DNA of 37,011 nucleotides. Source: Pirellulaceae bacterium. GTDB lineage: Bacteria > Planctomycetota > Planctomycetia > Pirellulales > Pirellulaceae. Below the pieces are notes generated by a model. The model did no database searches. It was not told the origin of the DNA and saw nothing but the letters and a program-made list of their open reading frames with translations. Below, piece after piece: positions 16,453-24,281 of this stretch (position 1 is its first letter; each line of letters begins with the position of its first letter). The stretch is from positions 1-37,011 of the forward strand of contig JADHUC010000094.1 of NCBI GenBank assembly GCA_016784735.1, written 5' to 3'. A program made the translations under genes and the position numbers.

Positions 16453-17940
16453 CTATTGTCTTGCCGACGACGCTTCGGATTGAGCCCGAGCGAGTTGAGC
16501 GCGCATGGTAACGAGTGTCGCGGCGTGTTCGGCGGCATTGGCGAGGTTCTGGTGTTCGGCAGCATCGTGTTCGAGATCGTAAAGCTCCTCGCCATCAGGC
16601 CAGATGGCGTAACGCCAACGGTCCGTGCGAATCGCTTTGCCGAGTTTGTCGCCACGAGTGACGACCGTATAGACGGTCTTCTTTCCGGGGGCTGTCGGAT
16701 CAAGCAGCATCGGCACAAGACTGCGGCCTTGCAGATCGTCGGGCCCCGTTACGTGGCAGAGTTCGGCGAGCGTTGGGTAGAGGTCTACCAGTTCGACCAG
16801 CCCTTCACTGGATGAACCCGCCTTCGTCTTTCCCGGCACTCGAATCACCAGTGGCACTCGATTGCACACTTCGAACAACGTTACCTTGCCCCACATGAAG
16901 TGTTCGCCCAATTGGTAGCCGTGGTCGGACGTGAGGATGATGATCGTATCGTCCCAACGACCAGCTCGCCTCAGGGCATCGAAGATTGACCCGATCTGTG
17001 CGTCGATGAAAGAGATGCAAGCGTGGTAGGCCTGCATGTATTCACGCCGCAACGGATCGTTCTCCACACCCAACTCGAACCCGAATCCTTCGTAGCGTTT
17101 TACCATCGCCGTTTTTGGCGATTGATCCCAAAAGTTCGGAGGGGCCGGTGAAAACTCCAGGTCCTCTCTCGGGTACATCTCGAAATATGCATCAGGAGCA
17201 AGGAATGGGCCGTGTGGTTTGTGAATGCCACATGCCATGAAGAACGGTTTCTCGCCATGGCTTTCTTCTTCCAACCAGGACATGATCTGCCGAGCGTTCT
17301 TCCCGTCCTTGTGTTGATCGTCGCGGAGACCGCTTGGTCCGTAGCCAGGTTGCTGCCCGCGTGTTTGGGTTGCGATGGTCGGGTAGAACTGTCTCCAAAG
17401 TCGGCGATTCCTGCCTTGGTCGACCGGCCCGTGTTTCGCTTCAAACGCCTGGCGAATCGGGGTGACCATCGGCATCTCGTCATTGTCGAAACGCAGAACC
17501 GCATCCCACGCAGTCTCTCCCGGATCGGTCCTCGTATTGTGAAATACCTTACCAACCGAACCCGTCCAATAGCCGGTTTGCTTGAATCGTTGGGGCATCG
17601 AGACGGTTCCCGGCCGAGTCTCCCGAATATCGCTTTGGTTGTCCAGCACGCCCGTCGATTCTGGATATAGCCCGCTGAGGAACGAAGCACGCGAAGGTCC
17701 ACAGACAGGATACTGGCAGTAGGCGCGACCGAAGGTCATCCCAGCACTGGCAAGTTGGTCGAAAGCTGGCGTGCTGATGTGTGAGTAGCCCGATGTAGAA
17801 ACATGCGTGTTCAGATCGTCGCAGACGATCAACAGCACATTAGGTCTCGACTCAGCCACCGCAGGCGACACGAATGACGCGCAGAATACTGCCACGCGTA
17901 GACTAGCAACGAGGCTCTTCGCTTTGTTGTCAATGTTCAT
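16453..17940 (-). CDS. Secreted sulfatase, iduronate-2-sulfatase-like
   Basis: A 495-aa formylglycine sulfatase. The signal peptide covers residues 1-30 (LRVAVFCASFVSPAVAES). The metal-site strand NVLLIVCDDLN has Asp41-Asp42, and the nucleophile motif is CGPSR with Cys80. DDLNTHVSTSGYSHISTP, GSVGKVFHNTRTDPGETAW, ACGIHKPHGPF, TSDHGYQLGEHFMWGK and the late YDLEHDAAEHQNLAN are marks of the iduronate-2-sulfatase-like branch, which removes 2-O-sulfate from uronic acids in sulfated polysaccharides. AGAGGAAG precedes the ATG. The start overlaps the stop of a short sulfatase fragment by four bases (ATGA), suggesting translational coupling. Substrate by family only. Confidence 0.93.
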   Translation of the reverse strand: MNIDNKAKSLVASLRVAVFCASFVSPAVAESRPNVLLIVCDDLNTHVSTSGYSHISTPAFDQLASAGMTFGRAYCQYPVCGPSRASFLSGLYPESTGVLDNQSDIRETRPGTVSMPQRFKQTGYWTGSVGKVFHNTRTDPGETAWDAVLRFDNDEMPMVTPIRQAFEAKHGPVDQGRNRRLWRQFYPTIATQTRGQQPGYGPSGLRDDQHKDGKNARQIMSWLEEESHGEKPFFMACGIHKPHGPFLAPDAYFEMYPREDLEFSPAPPNFWDQSPKTAMVKRYEGFGFELGVENDPLRREYMQAYHACISFIDAQIGSIFDALRRAGRWDDTIIILTSDHGYQLGEHFMWGKVTLFEVCNRVPLVIRVPGKTKAGSSSEGLVELVDLYPTLAELCHVTGPDDLQGRSLVPMLLDPTAPGKKTVYTVVTRGDKLGKAIRTDRWRYAIWPDGEELYDLEHDAAEHQNLANAAEHAATLVTMRAQLARAQSEASSARQ

Positions 17941-18173
17941 CGGCTATTCTTCCTCTCGTCGAGTGTTTTACTCGCTTGCCGCTCATCCAACGCATCCATG
18001 TGCGGCGTCGAGACTTTTTTGGGATGATGAGGATTCAGGCTAATGTCAGCGTATCCCTGATCGTCCGTCAGAATGACCAATATGTTGGGCGGAGCCGCAA
18101 AGGCCCAGGAATGGATGACCGTGGCGCCGAGTAAGACCATTGCGACAATGATTGTTACGAGCGAGTTCTTCAT
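17937..18173 (-). pseudogene. N-terminal sulfatase fragment (78 aa), coupled to the next sulfatase
   Basis: The reading frame begins with a clear signal peptide (MKNSLVTIIVAMVLLGATVI, ending AFAA) and the first sulfatase strand NILVILTDDQGYADISLNPH, then STPHMDAL. After this, where a complete enzyme would continue toward its CxPxR nucleophile, the sequence turns into an unrelated tail (DERQASKTLDERKNSR) and stops. About 400 residues, including the active-site cysteine, are missing, so it cannot be an active sulfatase. AAGGAC lies before the ATG, and the stop overlaps the next start as ATGA. It is most simply a deletion remnant, but it could still be translated as a short exported peptide or serve as a leader for the following gene. 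Confidence 0.8.
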
Positions 18174-18228
18174 GTCATGTCCTTGATTCTGTACTCCACA
18201 TTGGATTTCCGGATCGGTACTGAAACCA

Positions 18229-18312
18229 GTAGGTCCCGCTTGCCGAGCGGGACCTGATCCGCAAAAGGCACGGCGATTCGCTTCGAGGTCCCGCTCGGCA
18301 AGCGGGACCTAC
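18229..18312. repeat. Palindromic repeat family A, copy 3 (contains a stop codon of a gene)
   Basis: The arms 18229-18255 and 18286-18312 are perfect inverted copies of 27 bp, each a hairpin on its own. The right arm includes bases 18309-18311, which are the TAG stop of the minus-strand esterase gene. The spacer between the arms differs from copies 1 and 2. Confidence 0.92.
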
Positions 18313-19964
18313 TTAGTCATCGGAGGCCGCTTCAATGGAATAGGACTGTAATCTGCGGGCTTCTCCGGTTTGACTTGTTCTCTCGGAATGTAATTACGCG
18401 CGTCGATAAGGGGCCAGTCATCTGTCCTGAAAGGAGATGCCGGGATGCCCTCTTTGTTGTAGAGCAGGTTTCTGTGGGAGGGATTCATGGCCCAGGCGTA
18501 GCGAACCGCCACCGGAGCCGCAATGTCTTTCGCTGAAACGACCACCGAATCGTCTTCGATCACCGCATCCGCCCAGACGAATGCCCTGTCCTTGCCGGCG
18601 GTTGCGAAACTGTCCAGCGGTCCGTCCTTCCCGGCCGCGAGACCGGAGCCAACAGAGTCGAATTTCAAGACGATCTTGTTGCCTCGGACATGGTGAGACT
18701 TGTAGAAGGGACCGTATTCAACGAAGTCCCTTCCGTAGGTTTTCTTTAGGGCCAGATAAGCCAAACGTAAACCGATGGGCTTCTTGTCCAGGGGGTGAAG
18801 AAGAATCTCATCGCCCGTGTCGATCGAGACCGCCACGCCCGTGTTCGGCACGGACCGGGCGACCATCCGCATCATTTCGCGACTGACAGCCCAAGCGGCA
18901 TCTGCCTCGACAGGTTCCGCCTGCGGCGCCATCCAACTCGGTAATTGGACGAAATAGAACGGAAAGTCCTTTGCGACGTTGCCCTCGGACAACTTGTGCC
19001 AAGAGGACCGATAGTAGTCGATAAGTAGCGGCAGTTGATTGACGTAGTTGGCGGCCTGCGCAACGTGTTTGGCGTTTCTCTCGCCCTGATACCAGATGGC
19101 GCCTCGAATCCCGTAGGGGCGGACAGGGTAAATCATTCCGTTGAAGATGTTCCCTGGGTACTGATGGCCCATATTGCTCGGCGTTCTCAGCTTCGGTTCA
19201 CCTCTTCGCAGACCCTGCTTCCAGCGTTGACGGGCTCTTTCCAGTTGTTCCTTGGCCACTGCCGGATCATAGGCTGCGGAGTCCGCATCCATCTCTTCGA
19301 CGACGGCGCGAGTCCGAGGATCGTCCATTTGTATCTCTTTGGGCATCCAGCCTTCGATAGGCGTTCCGGCATAAGGTTGCAGCACGATGCCGATGGGGAT
19401 TCCCAGTTCCTGATGCAGTTTCCGGGCGAAGTAGAAGGAGACGGCGGAGCACGTGGCCGCGGTTTCCGGTGTGCAGGGAGTCCACTCGGCGATACAGTCT
19501 TCCTGCGGTACGTGGCTATGACATCTTTCCGATCGGAATATGCGAAAATCCGGGTAATTGGCCGCTGCGGAATCTTCTGCTCCCTCGAAGGTGAACTGAA
19601 GTCGCCATCCCATGTTCGACTGCCCGGCGCACAGCCACACTTCGCCGATCAGCACGTTGTCGATGGAGATTTCATTCTTACCTTTGATCGTCAGCGTGTA
19701 TGGACCGCCATGCGATGGCGTATTGAGGCAGACCTTCCATTTCCCCTTGTCGTCGGCCGTTACCGACACCCGCCGGCCCCAACTTCCTGCGACCGTTACC
19801 ATCTCGCCCGGATCGGCCCAGCCCCAAATCGGCGCCCCCATCTCCTGTTGCAGGATCATGTTGTCATCAACAATCGCAGGAAGCCTCACATCGGCGGACG
19901 TGGTGGACGCCAGGGCGACAAGGCACCACGCTAACGACAACTTCAGGCCAAACCACCTTTTCAT
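18309..19964 (-). CDS. Sialate O-acetylesterase-like SGNH esterase (SASA domain)
   Basis: A 551-aa secreted esterase. The start at 19964 (MKRWFGLKLSLAWCLVALAS) is chosen because a signal peptide and a GGGAGAG ribosome site fit it, although the frame is open further upstream. Residues about 25-105 form an N-terminal beta-sandwich (LPAIVDDNMILQQ, GPYTLTIKG). The catalytic SGNH block begins with GEVWLCAGQSNMGW, with nucleophile Ser116. IWYQGERNAKH gives the family's later oxyanion/Glu block, and AYLALKKTYGRDF plus YAWAMNPSHRNLLYN are usual C-terminal marks. The family removes O-acetyl groups from sialic acids or other decorated sugars. The true acceptor here is unknown. The stop codon is inside a palindromic repeat. 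The GH67-like gene upstream is 77 bp away on the same strand. Confidence 0.9.
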   Translation of the reverse strand: MKRWFGLKLSLAWCLVALASTTSADVRLPAIVDDNMILQQEMGAPIWGWADPGEMVTVAGSWGRRVSVTADDKGKWKVCLNTPSHGGPYTLTIKGKNEISIDNVLIGEVWLCAGQSNMGWRLQFTFEGAEDSAAANYPDFRIFRSERCHSHVPQEDCIAEWTPCTPETAATCSAVSFYFARKLHQELGIPIGIVLQPYAGTPIEGWMPKEIQMDDPRTRAVVEEMDADSAAYDPAVAKEQLERARQRWKQGLRRGEPKLRTPSNMGHQYPGNIFNGMIYPVRPYGIRGAIWYQGERNAKHVAQAANYVNQLPLLIDYYRSSWHKLSEGNVAKDFPFYFVQLPSWMAPQAEPVEADAAWAVSREMMRMVARSVPNTGVAVSIDTGDEILLHPLDKKPIGLRLAYLALKKTYGRDFVEYGPFYKSHHVRGNKIVLKFDSVGSGLAAGKDGPLDSFATAGKDRAFVWADAVIEDDSVVVSAKDIAAPVAVRYAWAMNPSHRNLLYNKEGIPASPFRTDDWPLIDARNYIPREQVKPEKPADYSPIPLKRPPMTK

Positions 19965-20041
19965 TTGCCAGCTCTCCCTCTCCGAGTCTCTTCGTTGCAT
20001 TCTAGACGCACACACTACACGCATGAATGACACGGGTCCGT

Positions 20042-22213
20042 TCAGTCGGCGGCCTTCTCATTGCGAATCACCTCGACCTCGTTCCTTACATCGTCCCGTA
20101 TCTTCCACCAATCCAAATAGTGCGTCCTGGAGTAGAGTTGCGGCCGATACGCGGACGAAGCCACCTTGGCATATGCCTCCCAATCCTGCACGGCCTCCGT
20201 CAGATACTGGGCTGCGCGTTGTTTGTGCTCGGCCTTGGACGAATCCGCCCGGAAGACGGCCACTTGGGCTGCACCGCGGATTTTGTCGGCGTAGTAGCGT
20301 CCCAGGTGGGCCATCGCTCGAATGTCAATTAACGTCGCCGCCAGTTCGTTGCTCGTTTCACCGGAGACTTCGAGTTTCTCGACGCCTTCGAGCGACCTCT
20401 CCGCCAGGGCATCCAGCCTGTCTGCGACTTCCATCGGCGTGATGCCGTCGAAGGGCTTGTCGGCGAGCACTGCCGCGGCATAGTCCTGCACCGATAAGAT
20501 TCCGGAACCGTTAAGAGGCGGATGCTCGAAGAATTGATCAAGCGACAGGAATCCGCGATTGTAGATGCAACCTTCGGGCGAAAACTGAAAATCATTGACA
20601 CGGAAGAAGAATCGGTTGACTTGCGGGACGATTTGCGAAGCCGCTTGCCACGTGTCATAAACCAGCGCCGCGTCCGTTTTCGGGAATCGTTTCGTCAGAC
20701 GTCGTTCGAAATAGTCGCGAGTCAACGTCAGGTCGTACCCCAGTCGCCCCCACAACATGAAGCGGTACCAGTGTTTGTCGATTTCCAACTGGCCTGATAA
20801 CTCCGGATCCCTGCTAATGAACTCTCGGCCGAAGACAAAACCATCCGGTCCCATATAGAACCCGGCTTCGTAGCGCATCAGATCGCGGGGCACGTTTTGC
20901 AGGAACTCCCGGACGTAGTCGGCATCGCCCCAACGAAGCACGAACAGGTCGTCGTTGCGCAAATTCAGCCAGCACGGCACTCGGTTCTGCTCCAGATCAC
21001 CGCGGTATTCGATATCCAGATAGGGCGAGGTGGACGTGGAGTAGAGTCTGGCCCTTGCGTACTTGTGACCCGTGTTGAAGGGTCCGTCGAACTCTTTGAA
21101 TGCATCGACGATCTTGCTCAGGTTGGCTTGATGCTGCCGGAAGATGATCCGCAGCTCCCGATCGGGATCGGCCGCCTTGGCATCCATCACGCCTTGTCCG
21201 TAGGTTTGCCAAAGCCACTGCTCTTTTTCAAGTGCCGAGGTCTTCTGGCCTCGCATGTGTTCACCCGCCGTGATGCCGATGCCATCGACCTGGGGATATG
21301 TCTTCAGGAACTCCCCGATGCAGTAGCGCATGTACGGGATCGTTTTCGGGTTGTTCATGTCGTCGGTGATTCCGTGCTTACCCTTCGCACCAAAGATGTA
21401 GATATTCCAGTGGAAGACGATAATGTCGATGCCTCGTGCGTCGGCGTGGTCGAAGACTCTGTTCCAGAAGGCAATCTTGTCGTCCAGCGAGATCTCTTTG
21501 ATCACCTCGACATTCGCCGGGTCCATCAAGTCCGTGTCGTCGAAGTGGCGGTCGGTACTTGTGTCGACCCGCTCGCGCAGCCGGCAGACATTGTCGTACG
21601 ACACGCCCGGATACTCTTTCAAATCGACGATGCCGGGATAGGGATGGTTGGTCCAAAGCGTTAGCGTGTTGTAGCGATCGCGTGCCAGGGAATCCAGGAA
21701 CGCCTCCCAGAACTCCCACTCCCACATCACTGCGATATTCTCATGAGCTGCCGTTCCCGTGTCGTCGTAACTTGGGGCTCGACCGTCGAAGGGAATGTTG
21801 AACTTGAGTCCCCGTCGGGAGATGTATGGCTTGCGGGCCTTCTCGACGACTGCATCCAGACCGCCTCCCAGAGCAATCATTTCCGCCAATTCCAATCCGC
21901 CGTACATCGCCCCCAGCGAGTCGCCGCCGACAACTCGAATCACGTTTTCTCCTTCGCGGCGAATACGAAACGATTGCGGTCCCATGCCCAGCGAGAACGT
22001 ATCAAACACGATAGTGCGGTCCGCCTGCGACTCGACCACACGGCAGCCGACATCGGCAATCGCTTTGCGCAAGTCGCCAGCGGCGAACTCGACTTTAGGA
22101 TCGGATTGGTCGTAGCGAATGGCTACACCTTCGGATGCGTGAAGCATCCCCATCGACATCGAGTACACGATCACAACGACGGCCAAAAGGCCTGTACTTG
22201 TTTTTTTGGGCAT
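20042..22213 (-). CDS. Secreted GH67-like (alpha-glucuronidase-type) glycoside hydrolase, copy 1
   Basis: A 723-aa protein with a signal peptide (LLAVVVIVYSMSMGMLHA). An AAGGAAA ribosome site precedes the ATG. Residues about 30-120 form a GH20b/GH67-type N-terminal alpha/beta domain (QSFRIRREGENVIRVVGGDS, then GAMYGGLELAEM). Residues about 130-460 look like a TIM barrel (SRRGLKFNIPFDGR, DRYNTLTLWTNHPYPG, VDGIGITAGEHMRG, LRWGDADYVREFLQ, YMGPDGFVFGREF). The C-terminal part is helical, ending QDWEAYAKVASSAYRPQ. GH67 enzymes remove glucuronic acid side groups from oligosaccharides. The match here is by overall layout, so substrate is not certain. A second protein of the same design is at 29947-32574. 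It lies 89 bp after the FAD oxidoreductase gene and is probably in one transcript with it. Confidence 0.75.
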   Translation of the reverse strand: MPKKTSTGLLAVVVIVYSMSMGMLHASEGVAIRYDQSDPKVEFAAGDLRKAIADVGCRVVESQADRTIVFDTFSLGMGPQSFRIRREGENVIRVVGGDSLGAMYGGLELAEMIALGGGLDAVVEKARKPYISRRGLKFNIPFDGRAPSYDDTGTAAHENIAVMWEWEFWEAFLDSLARDRYNTLTLWTNHPYPGIVDLKEYPGVSYDNVCRLRERVDTSTDRHFDDTDLMDPANVEVIKEISLDDKIAFWNRVFDHADARGIDIIVFHWNIYIFGAKGKHGITDDMNNPKTIPYMRYCIGEFLKTYPQVDGIGITAGEHMRGQKTSALEKEQWLWQTYGQGVMDAKAADPDRELRIIFRQHQANLSKIVDAFKEFDGPFNTGHKYARARLYSTSTSPYLDIEYRGDLEQNRVPCWLNLRNDDLFVLRWGDADYVREFLQNVPRDLMRYEAGFYMGPDGFVFGREFISRDPELSGQLEIDKHWYRFMLWGRLGYDLTLTRDYFERRLTKRFPKTDAALVYDTWQAASQIVPQVNRFFFRVNDFQFSPEGCIYNRGFLSLDQFFEHPPLNGSGILSVQDYAAAVLADKPFDGITPMEVADRLDALAERSLEGVEKLEVSGETSNELAATLIDIRAMAHLGRYYADKIRGAAQVAVFRADSSKAEHKQRAAQYLTEAVQDWEAYAKVASSAYRPQLYSRTHYLDWWKIRDDVRNEVEVIRNEKAAD

Positions 22214-22302
22214 TACAGTTTCCTTGCATTGAACTTCGGAAAAGAGGCATGGTAGCGGCCGAGCTGTCGCTTGGCTTCTTTGTCAACCGAAAAGCAGTGG
22301 TT

Positions 22303-23760
22303 TCAGCTTTCAAGGTAGACACCGTCCCGCAAAAGGGTATCTCCTAAATCACGGTACGGCAGATCACGTGTCCCACAGTTCTTGGCGGCACAAAGAGCGG
22401 CGGCGGTTCCTGCGGCTTGGCCTTGTCCCATGCAGCATACGGTGTTTCGAGTGGACATGTGGGGCCGATGGTCCGAGGTTATCATCATGCCGGCGGCGTA
22501 GAGGTTCTCGATTCCCGCAACGACCAGTGCTCGGTAGGGCAGGCCATACGTTCCGCCGTTCTTGACCTGGAAACGCGGAGCCGAATCGTGAAAACCGTAG
22601 GCCATAATGTCGTCTTCGAAATGCCTGCCTTCGATAACATCTTCGTGTGAAATATCGTAGTCGCAGCTAATGAGTCGGCCGCGGCGGATGTTCAGCGTCG
22701 GGCTGGTCCGGGCCATGAATGCCTTCTCACAGCCCGGCACATATTTCCTGAAAAGCAGGACGGCCTTTGCCTGCCGCTTTCTTACTTCAAGCTCTGCCTT
22801 TGCCATATCATCGCGGTTTATCACGCTTCCCGGCACCTTGAAATTACACTTGACGAACATCAAGTAACTGTCGTGCACCGTGGTTATCATAGAGGACATA
22901 CCTATTTTTCTCGCCTCTTCCCGGAAACCGCCTCCCAGGCCCCCGTTGAACCGCACGACTTTTCCATCCTCACCGCTGCGTATGCCATGGGCAAGTTGGT
23001 TGGACCCTCCGTGGTCTTCGAGATACGCGATATAGCGCTCCAGATCCACATTCGCCAGGCCGATACTATTGCAGCAGGCGTAATCGTTGGGCACCGTGTA
23101 ATCAGCGCCGGCAAATGCCGCCAGGTCACCGTAGGCCGAGCAGTCTATGAACGATTTGGCATAGATCGCCTCTCTGCCGGATCGGCTGTCTGTGATCGCG
23201 CCTCTTACGCGATTGCTGTCGACAATGGCACCGGTGAGCAATGTATTTACGGCCATGAAGACGCCGGCTTCGTCGAGCATTTCCATCGTGACAAGCTTGT
23301 AGAGCTCGGTGTCAATGGCCGTGCACACCGAATCATAGCCAAAACCTCTGGACATCTCGGCATGGCCCGATGTGCCGCCCACCTTCAAGAGGCGGTCGAT
23401 AATCTCCTGAGGAATCCCTCGGACAACCTGAGTCCTCTTCACTCCAGGAAAAGCCTTCCAAAGATTGTAGAAGCTGTGAAGGGCCGTCCCTCCTTCGGTT
23501 ACAGTTCCGCCGGTGTAACCCTTGCGCTCGATCAACATCGTCTTCGCCCCGTTTCGTGCGGCGGCCAGCGCCGCCACCACGCCACCGGTACCTGCACCAG
23601 CAACGGCCACATCGAACTGCCGGATCGGCAGATTCTTCGGTGGTTCGAGATAATGACCCTCTTTATGCGTTACCTTCTCTTGAGCGTTTCCTTCTTGACA
23701 GCCGGCAAGCAAACCGGCGCCTAGCAAAAGACCACTTTTCGAGAATTCCCGACGATCCAT
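22303..23760 (-). CDS. Tat-exported lipoprotein FAD-dependent oxidoreductase
   Basis: A 485-aa protein. The start at 23760 (MDRREFSKSGLLLGAGLLAGC) is chosen because GGAGAAGGAGAT lies upstream and the sequence gives a twin-arginine motif plus a lipobox (LLAGC, Cys21), even though the frame is open for 63 codons more. The Rossmann motif is AGAGTGG (residues 54-60), followed by LIERKGYTGGTVTEGG, as in the FAD_oxidored group. The C-terminus has NLYAAGMMITSDHRPHMSTRNTVCCMGQGQAAGTAAAL, shown by NLYAAGMMI and GQGQAAGTAA, which is the second FAD-contacting region. The substrate is not known; related proteins are often found beside glycan genes. It is the first gene of the minus-strand catabolic arm. 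Confidence 0.88.
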   Translation of the reverse strand: MDRREFSKSGLLLGAGLLAGCQEGNAQEKVTHKEGHYLEPPKNLPIRQFDVAVAGAGTGGVVAALAAARNGAKTMLIERKGYTGGTVTEGGTALHSFYNLWKAFPGVKRTQVVRGIPQEIIDRLLKVGGTSGHAEMSRGFGYDSVCTAIDTELYKLVTMEMLDEAGVFMAVNTLLTGAIVDSNRVRGAITDSRSGREAIYAKSFIDCSAYGDLAAFAGADYTVPNDYACCNSIGLANVDLERYIAYLEDHGGSNQLAHGIRSGEDGKVVRFNGGLGGGFREEARKIGMSSMITTVHDSYLMFVKCNFKVPGSVINRDDMAKAELEVRKRQAKAVLLFRKYVPGCEKAFMARTSPTLNIRRGRLISCDYDISHEDVIEGRHFEDDIMAYGFHDSAPRFQVKNGGTYGLPYRALVVAGIENLYAAGMMITSDHRPHMSTRNTVCCMGQGQAAGTAAALCAAKNCGTRDLPYRDLGDTLLRDGVYLES

Positions 23761-24281
23761 CTCTATCTCCTTCTCCAAGGTAGATTTCGTCTCAGCGGCC
23801 AACAGAGCAGACGCCATTTCCTCTACCGGCGGCGGTGGTCCACCCGGTCCATGGCTTCGGCACCGCGATTTGCTATGTATGTCAGGCAGAGCCGATTGAC
23901 TCTTCCCAAGGCCAAAGGACGTGGGTTTCTGCTTCGCACTAAGGTACATAAACTACCCGCTGATGATACAGCAGCACCTACGGTGATTCAAGAAAAGCAG
24001 CACGAGACTATCAAGCGGACTGAAGGATGCGAACGACCGCGACGGTGCGGTGATTGGAGTTCAACTGCCAGGCCAGCAGAGCGAATCTCGTCTTTGATCC
24101 CTTATGTCGACTCACTGGATGATGAAGCCAACAGCTTAACGATGTCCTACGTTATCAAGCTGCCCGAAGACGTTGACACGGCTGGTAGACAGATTCTCCA
24201 GCTCTTACACTGGCGAGGACTTCCGGGACGGCAGACTTTTGGGATAGTACTGCGCGTTGCGGTAAGTATGCTAAGACAACT
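23761..24281. other. Divergent intergenic region between the two catabolic arms
   Basis: These 521 bases separate the starts of the FAD oxidoreductase (minus) and RND adaptor (plus) genes. Open frames exist but show no family motif or ribosome site. A TTGACA at 24173-24178 has no good -10 partner at 16-18 bp. No clear operator palindrome was found. The promoters of both arms probably lie here (inference). Confidence 0.5.
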
